From the NCBI GenBank assembly GCA_001630475.1, contig KV419420.1, positions 143,024 to 207,023 on the forward strand: a stretch of DNA of 64,000 bases, written 5' to 3'. Origin of the DNA: Sistotremastrum niveocremeum HHB9708. Taxonomy: Eukaryota; Basidiomycota; Agaricomycetes; Sistotremastrales; Sistotremastraceae. A program made the position numbers and the translations under genes. The notes below the pieces were generated by a model. It made no database searches, was not told where the DNA came from, and saw nothing but the letters and a program-made list of their open reading frames with translations. This document shows positions 32,477 to 43,870 of this stretch, piece after piece; position 1 is the stretch's first letter, and each line of letters begins with the position of its first letter.

Positions 32477-35400
32477 ATGACAACGCCAACTTCAAAACCC
32501 ATGTCCCATTCACCTTCCTCAATTCCCTCGCTCGCACAGACAGAGAAAGAGAAAGAATACGAAGGCGAAGGCGAAGGAATCGACTCACCTCCAGAGCTCT
32601 CAGAAAAGGAAATCAAAGCTCTCTACCGCAAGATCGACTTCAGGTCCGTCCGTCCCTCTTCCCTCTTCCCCATCCCCCATCCGAGAGAGAAGATCGATGT
32701 GAGCTGAATGGTGGTGTCTCTGATGTAGGATTATGCCGATCCTCGCGTTGCTCTATCTATGCTGTCAAATTGATCGAGGGAATATCGGTGCGTCTCCCCT
32801 CCCCTGTCCTTAGGAGGAAGAAGGCTGATTGTGTGTTGGTTGGTAGCGAACGCTGCGATCGAAGGACTTACGACATCCCTCCACCTCGGTGGAAATCGAT
32901 TTAATATCGCTCTGGTCTCTCCCTCCCTCCTTCTTCTAACTAAATAATGACTGATTGATTTGGGTGTAGACTTTATTCTTTATCGTACGTCCCCCTCTCT
33001 TCGATCGTTGGATGGATGGTGGAGCTGATTAGTTCGTTGTAGCCGTATTGTCTACTCGAAGTTCCGTCAAAGTACGTCCTCCTCCCTTCCCCCTGTTTCA
33101 CAATCTAACTCATACTCCCAGCCTCGTAGTAAAATACTTCCGTCCATCCCGGTCCGTCCTCCTCCTCCCTTCTCAGCCCTTCTAACCTCCCCGCGTGAAC
33201 AGTTGGATCCCATTCCTAGCCGTACTATGGGGAATAGTAATGACACTCATGGGCCTCGTAAAAACATATCATCAGCTCGTCGCCGTTCGCGCGTGTTTGG
33301 GTATCGCAGAAGCAGGTCTTTTTCCCGGTAGGCCCTTTCCTTCCTTTTATTTGATGGTATGTTAATGGGATGGGGTGTAGGTGTGATATATTATTTGACA
33401 TTCTGGTATCCGCGTCACGAACTCTCATTCCGTATCGGATTATTCTTCGCTGCTGCTTCGATGTCGTACGTCCCTTCCTCCTGCTCCCTTTCCTCCATCT
33501 TCCCCTGCTACTCTTCCTCCACTTACTCCCCTTTTACCCTCTTCGCAACTCTCCTTCCCTCGTTTCCATTATCACCCCCTTCTTCCGCGTTCTTCTCCTT
33601 CGTCCTCGCGTTCCGCTTCGGCTCGATTGACATTGTGAGGATCTTGAACTGACTGATGGCCGTAGGGGAGCGTTCAGTGGGTTGTTAGCGTATGGAATAT
33701 CATTCATGGATGGGATACAAGGATTGAGAGCTTGGCAATGGATATTCGTACGTCTCCTTACCTTACCTACGCTACACTATTCGTCCTCCGCCTCCGTTTC
33801 GCGTCCTATTATCCTTTCTTGGCCCTTCCCTCCTCGCATTGAGATTCGCATTCAATTCAAGATTCGCATTCGCATTCGCATACCTTCTCTTCTTTCACTC
33901 GTGCTTCGTCACCTTCTTCTTCACCTTTCTTCACCTTCCTCACTTCGTCTCATTCGTCACCTTCCTTTGAAACATCTTCTTTTGATTTCGATCTCAAGTT
34001 CTCAACTCGAGCTCACGCACGTTCGCAGATCCTTGAAGGAATAGCAACAATCGCAGCAGGCCTCCTCGCTTCTCTCGGTACGTCCTGCTCCCCGTCCCCT
34101 CTCAATATCCTACTTTGCGAACGCGATATTGATCTTATTGGTGCTGGTAGTGCTCTACGATTTCCCCTCAACTGCAACTTACCTCACGGATTCCGAACGA
34201 GCTTATATCGTCTGGCGACAGAGTACGTCCCTTCTCCCTTCTTTCACTCCCTTCTCCCCTCCTCTTCCTTCGTTCTCTGTCCTTTCCACCCACTCCTCTC
34301 GCTCCCGCACACGAACAGATGCTGAGGTCCGACTGATAGAATACGCCTACTCCGAACAAGGCGAAGACGAACAATTCTCATGGATATACGTCCGCGATGC
34401 AGTATGCGATTGGCAAGTCTGGACGCACGTCTTGCTTTACATGTCTATCGTCGGTCCCCGTACGTCCTTCTCTCCTTATATGAGTTTGACAGTATTGACT
34501 GTTGGTGGTGCTGGCGGTGTTGGCGGTGGTAGTGTACGGCATCGTATTCTTCACACCGTACGTCCCTACCTCAGTTTGTCTCTACGTTACTGAAGGATAG
34601 GCAGAACGGTCGTCAAAACGTTAGTTCTATCTCCCACACCCGTGCAACATATATTGATCAATACTAAATATCAGATTCGGATTCAACACCCCCGATACAC
34701 AACTAATGACAGTCCCTCTCGTACGTACCTCGTCTCACTTCTTCCAGCCATCCGCTAATGCTAAACTATATTTAGTATGTCTGCGCAAGTACGTTCTCTA
34801 CCATCTCGGTTCAACCGTGGCAGCTAATGGTGTCAATCGCAATTCAGCGCTCGTACTTCTAACAAATTCATACTTCTCCGATCTCACCAAACTCCGCTCG
34901 TACGTCTGTTTCCCCACATTCCCAATCCCAATCCACCATCCCCTCCCGCTTCTCAGCGAAACTATCGAATGTCTTCAACGACGACGCTGACGCTATCATT
35001 TCCAGACCATTCATCCTCTTCTCATTCACCCTAAACGTGATCGGATTTTCTATACTTTTATCATCTGTAGGATGGGGTGTGAAATACTTCGCTCTCTTCC
35101 TCGTCCTTGCGGGCGTATACTCCGGATTTCCAGTCATGCTCTCATGGTACGTCTTTCTCTCATTTACCCACTTCACCTCCTCCTCTTCCACCCCCGCTCC
35201 TCCGCTCCTCCGCCTTCTCCACGTCTTCGCTTGTCGCTTTGTCTCATCCAACTATCGAATTCAAACCGGGCTAACGACAAATAAAGGGCAAGCAATAATT
35301 TCGCAGGCCACTATAAAAGATGCGTAGCAATGGCCATCCACATCGGCATCGGGAATTTCTCAGGAGCTATCTTCTCAAACGTATATCGCTCAAAAGACGC

Positions 35401-35711
35401 TCCGCGATATATCTTCGGCCGTAAGTCCCCCTCTTTTCATCACAATCCTTTGTCAAATAGATAATGACGGGATCATTTGGTATGGTGTAGATGCGATGGG
35501 AATGGGATTCACATGGCTTGGGATATTCATTGTCTTGCTCAACGTATTCTTATACCGGCGGATCAATGCGCGGAGGGATAAGATCCTTGCTGGGAATAGT
35601 GGAGGAGAGGACGGGAATGGGAATGGGAAGATAGATGTGAAGGTGAAGGTGGAGGCGGAAGAGGTGAGGAGGATGGGGGATAAAGCTGTTACGTTCAGAT
35701 ATAATCTGTAG
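32477..35711 (+). CDS. MFS transporter, allantoate permease (ACS) family, copy 2
   Basis: The start is ATG 32477 (MTTPTSKPMSHSPSSIPS). The tail has EGEGEGIDSPPELSEKEIK and ends KALYRKIDFR. Segments mirror copy 1 exon by exon: IMPILALLYLCCQIDRGNIG, VLWGIVMTLMGLVKTYHQ, CLGIAEAGLFPG, YYLTFWYPRHELSFRIGLFF, GAFSGLLAYGISFMDGIQGL, QGEDEQFSWIYVRDAV, FNTPDTQLMTVPLYVCA, ASNNFAGHYKRCVAMAI and GNFSGAIFSNVYRSKDAPRY. The last exon carries a charged insertion rich in Gly/Asn/Lys (GEDGNGNGK), then GDKAVTFRYNL. Introns are short but several are expanded by TC-rich sequence. A plasma-membrane importer of organic anions is the likely role. A decayed third copy follows downstream. Confidence 0.85.
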
Positions 35712-36090
35712 TTTGTCGTGGCGATGTTGTTGTTGTGCGTGTGCTATCACTCCGGTATATGACCTTGTATGCATTTACGAGAAGACGCGATTGCGTTCGG
35801 CAAGCTCAGATTTCCTTTCCTTCTCTCTTGATCCTTGGCTCTGATTCGGTGGTTCCTCGCTGCGATTCCCTCCCCTATCAATGCCTCCTCTCGTTTCTGT
35901 CCTCGATCTGACTCGGTTGATTATTTCTCGATTTTTACGCGTCGACAGTATATATGCCATCGAATTCTGCGCACTGTAAGCTCATTCCCCCGTTCCCTTT
36001 GCTGACACCAAACCATAATTCAAGAAAAGGTGGTTAACAGCGGCGCTCTTCCCCATCATTCGCACACTGGCACATATATTGACCAACCAA
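35712..36090. other. Spacer between transporter 2 and the transporter relic
   Basis: No gene seen. It may contain unrecognisable decayed exons of the relic that becomes readable at 36091. Confidence 0.35.
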
Positions 36091-36334
36091 ATATGAGATT
36101 CGATGTCAAGACCACCGACACTCAACTCATGACAGTCCCTCTCATACGTTTTCATCCGGCTCTCAATACGCATATTCACTAACGCTCGGCTGAATTTGAT
36201 ACGTCTTCGCAAAACCGTGCGTCCAGGCTTCGTTGAAGATGAAATGGCGTTGATGTCGATCTAGGACTCGTCCTCTTGACCAACTCCTACTTCTTTGATC
36301 TCACTGTTTCTTCTCACAAGACTCCGCTCGTCAG

Positions 36335-37168
36335 TCCTTTCACACAGTGTCGAAGTTCAAAGATGGCTTCTTTGAACCGAGGAGGCAGATTCTCGGCTTG
36401 GGAATGTAGATAGTATGTGTATATTTCGATTGAATGATAATATCGATTTGTTGACCACTGAATATGTGTTTCCGTTGAGGGCTCAGCTAGGTGTCTGAAT
36501 CGAATTGTCAGGCTTTTAGAAATTAACAGGCAGTCTCTGTGACTCGCTCAAATGATTCAGAGGCTCAGACGACTGATGGAGAACGCACTGGCTCGAATTG
36601 TGGGGCTAAAACTGTCTTATTCTCTGGCTACCTACCTCTAGGGTCTTGAATAATCATCCTCAGCTCCATGAGTTCGATACACCATCTCGTCAGTCTCTGT
36701 AATGCATTCTCACACTTGACTGAATAGAAAGGGAATTATTCTGTCACCTGAGCTACCCGTGAGTCACTTATTCCGGAGTCTCGTGGACCTTATCATGTGC
36801 TACCTTATGTACTCCGACGTCAGAGAGCTAGTCACGAGAGCTTTGTCGGAGCTGGTGAGAAACTAAATCGATTTTTGGAGTGAACTTGAGTGAACTGACT
36901 TGGCAGCGGAGAGAGTGGAGCCGAAAATCAGACGGCCCAGAGACTGACGGAACCTTATTACTTGTCTCTTCTGGATTTGACGGAGCACGATTCAGATCTT
37001 ATAAACAATTGGAGCAACAGGAAACCAAGTGGCGCAAAATGACCGTGATCGTGGTTCTTTTTCAAACTCCGATCGTCAGGACCCCAATCCCATATCTTCC
37101 CCACCCCCCCCCCCCCCCCCCACTTTCTTAAGGAAACTACTGAGTAAATCGACACTGAAATTTAATAT
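36335..37168. other. Unidentified insertion inside the transporter relic
   Basis: The relic matches transporter copy 2 up to the end of an exon (CTCCGCTCGT) and resumes with the next exon near 37170. In copy 2 this intron is about 100 bp; here the gap is about 840 bp. I see no coding sequence in it and could not identify terminal repeats. Confidence 0.45.
37104..37121 (+). repeat. Poly-C run
   Basis: Eighteen consecutive C residues inside the interruption of the transporter relic. The exact length may be a sequencing uncertainty. Confidence 0.8.
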
Positions 37169-37987
37169 TACAGATCCGTCGTCATATTTTCGTTCTCGTT
37201 CAACGTCATTAGATTTTCCATCATCCTCTCTGGCGCTAGGGTGTCAATACTACTAGTACTACTTCGCCCTCTTCCTCGTCCTCTCAGGCGCTTATCCGGT
37301 TCTTCGATGATATTATTGATATCTTGGTACCTACCCTTCTTTCGTATGAATTCGAACATCGACTGCCGCAAATGACAATCCCGATACCCAGTGCATCAAA
37401 CAACTTGAACTTCGCATGCCCCCACAAACACTGCGTAGCTATGGCCATCCACATCGGCACCATCAGCAGCGATATTCTCAAATGTGTATCGGTCGCATGA
37501 TGCGCCGCGGGATATTTTTGAACGCAGGTATTCCCTTGCAAAATTGTCCGTCCTTTTTGCCTTTTATTATCTCATCCACCTCTTCTCAACATCATCCTTC
37601 CCCCTTCTCGTCATTGGCACCATATCCATTGTCTGTCGATTGAACACCCTCTCACCAAGTCTTCAATTTTGCTCAGGCATATTCGCTTTCTCGCAACCCC
37701 GATATGGCGGTATTCAAATATGCTGCTCCATAGATGCAATGGGAACAGGCTTCACATAGCTCGGAAACTTGACTATACTACTTAATGTGTTCTTGTATCA
37801 TTTCCGCATTAATTTTCAGAGGATTCAGATACTTCCCGAGAATAATGGGGGAGAGAACAGAAAGATGGAAGTGAAGGCAGAGGAGGTTAGGACTGGGTAA
37901 TAGAGCCCTTACGTCTAGATACAATTTGCAATCTTCGCTCTTTGTTCGTGTGTTGTATACGAGCGCTACAAGTTGGTATCATTATCA

Positions 37988-39623
37988 TCAGCTCAGCTCC
38001 TGCGATTCCGAGAAGGTACGATCGCCTCCCGCAAGCTCGAATGAAATCGATTTTGATGGGGACACTCGCACAGTAACAAGCCTCGGTCGCGATTTGAGGT
38101 CGGGCTTGAGGTGGGCTCCAGTCAAACCCTCCTCGTTCGGTGGTTCCGGGCTAGTGCTTGTCCAGTCCAGCCCTTCTATACTGTAGTGGGTTTCGAGCGA
38201 GAATTGATCGAGCCCTTGGATGGGCCATCCGAGCTTATGAAAAAACTGCCATAGTCCATCAATGTCCTGTTTTGTAGGAGGTTGTGCGCTTTTAATAGAT
38301 TGCGAAGGCGGCGCAGACGATTGGTATAACTTCGCGTGTGGGTTGTCATATCTGGTATCAATCAACTGCTTAGGATGATCTCGTTATCAGAATCAATGAC
38401 GACCCACCCAATAAGCGCACTACATACCTCTAGAACATCGTCATCATCTTTTGGAACGTTCCTGTATTCGCAGAGCTGCGACTTGAGGAATGAAGCGGAG
38501 GGTCGATCACTGGGGTCAAACCTCCAGCACTCGGTACATATTCCCTTCAAAAATTCTCTTTCTTCGCGGCTGCATGATATGATCTCAGACAGCTCAGACA
38601 AAGCATACAACAATTGGGGTTCTGGAATATGGTTATGTAATATACGAAGAATAACTTGAGGATCATTTTTGGCTTCGGTATAGGGCACTAACCCGTAAAC
38701 CTCCTGAAATGGCCGATGGATGTCTCAATAGTGGTCACGGGAAAGGTATGCGACTTACCAGAATAACACATCCAAAGGCCCAAATATCCGTTTCACGACT
38801 TGGTTTCCCGCGCTCGTTTTGAACCAATTCCGGGGCCATAAAACGTGCCGTGCCCTTCAGATTGGTCGTGCTCGAGGTGAACGAGTCGGTGAAAAAGCCA
38901 GTACCAGCTTCCATGAGTTTCGAAAGCCCGAAATCGGCTAGAACAGGATGGCCGTCATCTGTGATGAAGATGTTTGCCTAGCGTTGCAGCATTGCACGTT
39001 ATTGTGTGGAACCACAGAGATGATGAGAGACGCACTCCTTTCAGATCTGCGTGAACGATGTTCTTCCCATGTAAGTATTTCAGCCCGTTGATTATCCCAT
39101 GCAACTACGTCACACTCGTGAGTGTTGTTTCCTGAGCGGTCAGGGTGACTTCCATACCAAGCATATCCTGTCTATCTTGGGATATCTTTTGATGTATTCT
39201 TTTATAGTCCCATTTTTCATCCACGGTGAAACCATAGAGAAGACGGACTCGTCTGGGAGAGCCGTTGGAAAGAAGCAGACTCCTTTGAAAGACAAAATAT
39301 TGTTATGTTCCAGTGAGTGCCACAAGCTCAGCTCATCTCGCAGTTTCTGAATAGCGTCCGTCATATTGCTGTTATATAAAAGTCGAAGAGCATACCCGGT
39401 TCATTGACCGCTTCCTCTTCTCTTCATTTCTCTCAATGTGCCGAGAGACTTTGACCGCTACCTCCAGTCCGTCAAGAGTTGCCAGATAGATATCTGCTTG
39501 CCCGCCAGTTCTGACCGGGAATCGGTTCTCGACGAATATTAGTCGACTGGTGAGGTCATCCCAGGGGGCACCTGTCTGGCTGGGATGCGTGGAGTCCGGC
39601 TCTACGACTAGGGTGTGGGCCAT
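37988..39623 (-). CDS. Ser/Thr protein kinase (fungal TKL-like)
   Basis: The start is taken at ATG 39621-39623 (MAHTLVVEPDSTHPSQTG); an upstream exon is possible because the frame remains open. Kinase landmarks in order: FPVRTGGQADIYLATLDGLE (glycine loop, loosely kept), VAVKV (ATP-anchoring Lys), LWHSLEHNNILSFKGVCF, YLHGKNIVHADLKGANIF (catalytic loop, HAD instead of HRD, with catalytic Asp kept), LADFGLSKL (DFG) and ARFMAPELV (APE). Then DIWAFGCVILEVYGLVPYT and CWRFDPSDRPSASFLKSQL. After a last intron the C terminus is a low-complexity Ser/Pro-rich tail ending at 37988. All residues needed for phosphotransfer seem present, so it is probably active. Such kinases are greatly expanded in Agaricomycetes. 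No extra domain is visible to suggest a substrate. Confidence 0.8.
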
Positions 39624-40341
39624 TCGTCTCAGTGACTGTCGGTCCAGTGTTGGGTAGAGCGTCAAAGATGTTGAACACGTGCCCGCCCCTTAACAACCTG
39701 AACATGAGCAGCGGTGTTGTTGTCACACCGCATTGACCCTTGAACTCACTTGCACCATGATAAATGATTTAGCACTTCTACGCAGAACGAGCTAAGTACT
39801 AATGTCTCGTGATACCGGTAGATGCCGAGACGTCGGTTCGGTCTGACGATCTGTTAAATAAATTAAATAAATCTTTCGATCTGATGTACTAGATTACTCT
39901 ATTATATCCTAAGGGTGATGACCGTGAAAAAAAGCGAACATATTATCCCAGTGTCCCAAGACAAAGTATGGCAGAAACATTGTCCCAATTGCCTCGCAGA
40001 TCCCAAAAATAACATTTATTTTATGTATTTCCAAAATTTCTGGCAGGTTGTGTGACGTGTGACCGGGACACCAGTTCGATTTAGTCCACTTAGACTCCAC
40101 TACAATGTAAATGTATCTCTCCACCGGTATTTCGAGCACATACACCCGTCTGAGTAGGTAGAGCTTTGGAGTTTTCATCACGGATATAGCGCCCAGAGCG
40201 CTTTAGGGTTTTGCCCTCGTTGCATACACCACACCTTACTAGCACTGTAGGCCCGGGAATATTGCCTGAAGCGGGATCACCCGATCCATTGCAACGTCGA
40301 AGCCTCAATTGCAAATATACACATACAAAGGAGACAGCGAG
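39624..40341. other. Intergenic stretch
   Basis: This lies between the kinase start and the 3' end of the peroxidase gene, both on the minus strand. It is AT-rich near 39850-39910. No gene recognised. Confidence 0.4.
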
Positions 40342-41729
40342 TCAAGTATTAATCCCCAGTGGACACCCTAGCGGCTTAAAAATAGGATCCAACTTCCCAC
40401 TCAACCAATTCAAAATCTCAACCGGAATCTCAACCACATCGTCCAGTGCTAACATCCCACCATCAGCATTCCAATTCGTTCAACGTATGAAGAAAAAAAC
40501 TCACAAACAGGAATTGCCTGCGTAGCAATAACTTGATACAAAAGACACGCAACCTCATCCTCGCTAATCCCAGCTTTCAACATCCCCCCACTAATCAACC
40601 CATCATCAGAATCAACAACATCAAAAACTCCCTCAGCCGTATTCCCACCGAACAACACCGGATTTTCGAGATACATAGCAACAGCTTCCGCAGCAAGCTC
40701 GGGAATCGTATAAGCGTTGGTCCGTGTATACCAATTCGGCGGAAATCTCTCCGGTTGGACTGTATACCCCTCCTCGCCCGGAATAGGCACCGCACCAAAG
40801 AACGATAAAAGAGTCTCCTTATCAGCTCCAACACCAGCTTCACTCCCATTCGCAAACAACTCATACACAAATCCCGCCGCAGCATAAAGTCCGAATCCAA
40901 TAGGCCCATAAAAGAAATCCGGATTATCCCTCTGAGATTGTGCCCACCTCTGCGATCGAAAGAGCGAAAGACCGGTCCGATCGTATATTGGAGATGAGGA
41001 GGAGGATGTAGTGGATACTGTGGATGTCATCATTTGGAAGAGGGTTGCGTTGAAGGAGTGGTTGTCCCCGTTTGCGAGGAAGAAGTCGTTTCGGGTTAGG
41101 GAGGCGTCGTTCTCGATTCTGTTATGTGCGTCGAGGCCGAGTTCTCGACCGAGGAGACCGATACCGAGGAGTGAAGTCTCAGCAGTCGCATCGCCCCCAA
41201 TCGACATCTACCAACCCCCAATACCAATCAAACACTCCCACTTGACACCGACGAAACAGAAACATACCTTCTCAGTAATAATATCCCCAGAAAGCGCAAT
41301 TCCCCCAGCAGCAAAAAGCACACTCGTCCCCCAATCCGCATTAAACCCATTCTGAACCCCCGCCACCATCTCATCAAAATCCGTCACTCCATCTCTCGAA
41401 ATAAACCCATGATTCGCAAGCGCATTCAACCCCGGACAAGGTCCTCTCATCGCTCCCGGAGGGGGAGGCTCGAATTGGTGGGCTGTGTCTAGGGGATTGG
41501 GAGTGAGGACGTTGCCGATTCCGGGGCCGGGGAGACCGTTGGATTTGGCACCGCTGTAGGGGAATTGGGATGTGATGGGGACTGCGGCGCGTTTGTGTGG
41601 GGCTTCGGGACCAGCGTTGGGGGATGGAGAGCGGATGTTGTTTTTGGAGAGCTTGGTGGGACGGGATATCGAGAAGGATGATACGAGAGGAAGGATGAGA
41701 ACGAGGGATAGAACCGGAAAACAACGCAT
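40342..41729 (-). CDS. Secreted heme-thiolate peroxidase (chloroperoxidase/UPO family)
   Basis: The start is ATG 41727-41729. MRCFPVLSLVLILPLVSSFS is a clear signal peptide. PPPPGAMRGPCPGLNALANH contains the PCP motif whose Cys is the proximal heme ligand. IENDASLTRNDFF corresponds to the E-x-D-x-S-x-x-R acid-base region: Glu and Arg are kept, as in the long unspecific peroxygenases, but the Gly of EGD is Asn here. GDNHSFNATLFQMM and PNWYTRTNAYTIPEL follow. Three exons are split by short introns at about 41207-41267 and 40445-40500, with the C terminus KLDPIFKPLG. These enzymes are extracellular and use H2O2 to oxygenate or halogenate organic substrates. Confidence 0.85.
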
Positions 41730-43205
41730 GGTTATAGAGCAAATTTAAAGTCTGTCGAGAGCTTGAACTATAGTCGAAATTAATCTCGTTGAACGAAGGT
41801 GCGAAGGTGCGGCGAGGTGGAGAATTTATATCAACGAGGGCATTGCAGCCAGATATTGACAGATAGGGATGCACATCATGCCGATTTACGGCTTCAGGTA
41901 CCCAATCCAAGACAGGATACATTGTTGCCCATAGTCATTGGTATTAGCTCGAATCAGACCTGTCAATGTCACTTTGAGTACAACGTTCTGAGGCACGCAG
42001 TACGTCGACCTCATCACCTGAGCAGTATTCCATACGATACATCCCGAATGATCCTAGAAGTGAATAACGCACCATATGTTCCTTCTGTCAGAATACAACA
42101 CCATGCCTCCTACGACATCTCGTGTCAAGTCAAAGAAGTACTAGCAGTCCGTCGAATTACCAATCAGAACCATCAAAAACCAGATGTAGCATAACAAAAG
42201 TGAGAAGCATTGAGAAGATATAGGAAAGAATGAAACGCGAAACCAAAAGCGGTCGTGGCGTTGCTCAACCAGTGTCATCGGAGTTCAAAATCTCGACAGG
42301 CCGTTTGGTCATTCAATTTCTCTTACAGGAACATTTACGTACTCGCTTCCGGTTCTTCTCTTCTCAGGCTGACGATCGTTTGTTGAATCCCGTTTTTAGT
42401 CCTGGGGCCTACGATATCGCGCGTTGAGAACCTTCGACACAATGTGGATGGTGGTGCAGAAGGTGTCGGAAGCCTGAACGTTTGTCCAGAATAGTCCATT
42501 TTTTTCTCCGTTTTCTCTGACCCTTTTTAGCAGGTTCAGGGTCAAACTCGAAGTCAATTCTTTGGCATCGACCGGGCCACTGCTTAACTGAAATTAAATA
42601 TACGGCTTCAAAAGATGACCACGACCATCAACTTGACGCGTGAGAATCATTCTTTACTTTCTCTATTTTTCTCTTTCGACGCCAGCTTCTCTACCATGGT
42701 CATCAGTAACAAAATTCCTATCGAAGTTGAATTCAACCATCGGCACCCGGAATCCCGAAGAAGCCGAGGGCGGAGTTTGAATCGAAAAATAGCTCCGGAC
42801 TTGCCCACGTCATAGCGTTGGCTCAGCCCCAACGATTTCTTTCATCCTCAAGCAGCAAACAAGACAAGAGACAAGACTCGATATATGATTGGAAATAAAT
42901 GAAAACGATAGACAAGGGAGGGGTAATATTTGCTACAGAGAATGAAACACGGAACCACAATTGGAATACAAGAGGAAATGGAATGCTTTCAGCCCAAAGG
43001 GAAATTCTACGATGCATCAGCTGTCACGGTGATCCAAGCACGATTAGTCCGCTGATAAGGTATTTTGATGCTTGGGTGGGTGGAGAATAGGATGTTCAGG
43101 CGTGAGTGCGAGGAATGAGTACGTGATGATCACTTTATTGAAATGTCAGATCGATTTGGTAAGAGGAAGATGAGCGGACAGGGACATACGTGGCACTTCG
43201 ATAGA
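41730..43205. other. Intergenic stretch
   Basis: About 1.5 kb with no supported gene. Scattered short open frames have no recognisable domain. The first few hundred bases should include the peroxidase promoter. Confidence 0.4.
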
Positions 43206-43870
43206 TCACAGAGTCAAAGACAGGGCGATGAACGAGCCGAAGAAGAGTACGGAGGGGACGGTAGATGATGCGAGAGCACCGCTCGTCTTGTTGTGGATAA
43301 TATCCGTACTGAGATCAGGTTGAGGGATCGAGATACCGGCATTGGTGCAGATAGCAGTCATATCTGCGATTAATTCCAATTAGCAAAGAACTCAAAGACG
43401 GGGATGTGAAGACGTACTCTCTCCGACTGATTGAATGAGTGGTTGTGCAGAAGGTTGGACGACGATACCGCATTGTCCGCACGCTTCGATAGCCTCCGAA
43501 AATTGTTTCGTGCAAAGGCAAGTCGTGTTTAAATTCGCGTCTGGGGCGCAAGTATTGTAGATAGCTTGTATGGGCAAGCATGGGGTACCGCACTATCAGT
43601 AAAGCATCAGACTTGGTCTCATGGAGCGAGTAGATGAAATACGCACGTCAAGCGAGTTTCCAATACCGAAGAATACAGTCGGGAGCTCGCCGTCGGTCGA
43701 CTGCCTCGACACCAGCGCGCCATACGGTGAGGGACTAGCGCTCACTATCCAACACAAAGCAGATCAGTATCATCGCCATCATCCACGCTATAGCCAGAGC
43801 GCTCACCATAGCCAAACGACAGCACCAACATCACCGAAACAACGCTCCTGGCGAAATTTTGGAAGAACAT
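43206..43870 (-). CDS. Small CFEM-like Cys-rich protein, probably GPI-anchored
   Basis: The start is ATG 43868-43870. The first exon is a hydrophobic secretion signal (MFFQNFARSVVSVMLVLSFG). Exon 2 holds ALVSRQSTDGELPTVFFGIG. The Cys-rich core has CGTPCLPIQAIYNTC, LNTTCLCTKQFSEAIEACGQ and, after a further intron, MTAICTNAGISIPQPDL. Eight cysteines with a CxC in the middle resemble the CFEM layout, although the fit is not exact. The C terminus is a short hydrophobic tail (VPSVLFFGSFIALSLTL) preceded by small residues (TSGALASS), the pattern of a GPI-anchor signal. It is probably on the cell surface. CFEM proteins act in heme capture, adhesion or host interaction; which applies here is unknown. 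Confidence 0.65.

Larger units (their letters stand above)
36091..37926 (+). pseudogene. Decayed third MFS transporter copy
   Basis: Fragments match transporter copy 2 in order. TTDTQLMTVPL lies near 36109-36141 and LVLLTNSYFFDLT near 36268-36306. An ~840-bp interruption follows. Then come sequence matching the FILFSFTLNVIGFSI exon (near 37170-37240), YFALFLVLSG (37258-37287), ASNN...HCVAMAIHIGT, NVYRSHDAPR and DAMGTGFT followed by a stop (about 37735-37760), and LLNVFLYH. Stops and frameshifts are frequent, the first half of the gene is absent, and the C-terminal motif is broken. This is the remnant of another duplication in the transporter/monooxygenase island. Confidence 0.75.

Noticed and set aside
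20469-37926. Naming the monooxygenase/transporter island as a salicylate or nicotinate degradation cluster
   Set aside because: Neither family's substrate can be read from sequence, and no ring-cleavage enzyme is present in the window.
40100-40330. GC-rich segment considered as a possible tRNA or LTR
   Set aside because: No clover-leaf with plausible A and B boxes and no matching terminal repeat could be assembled.
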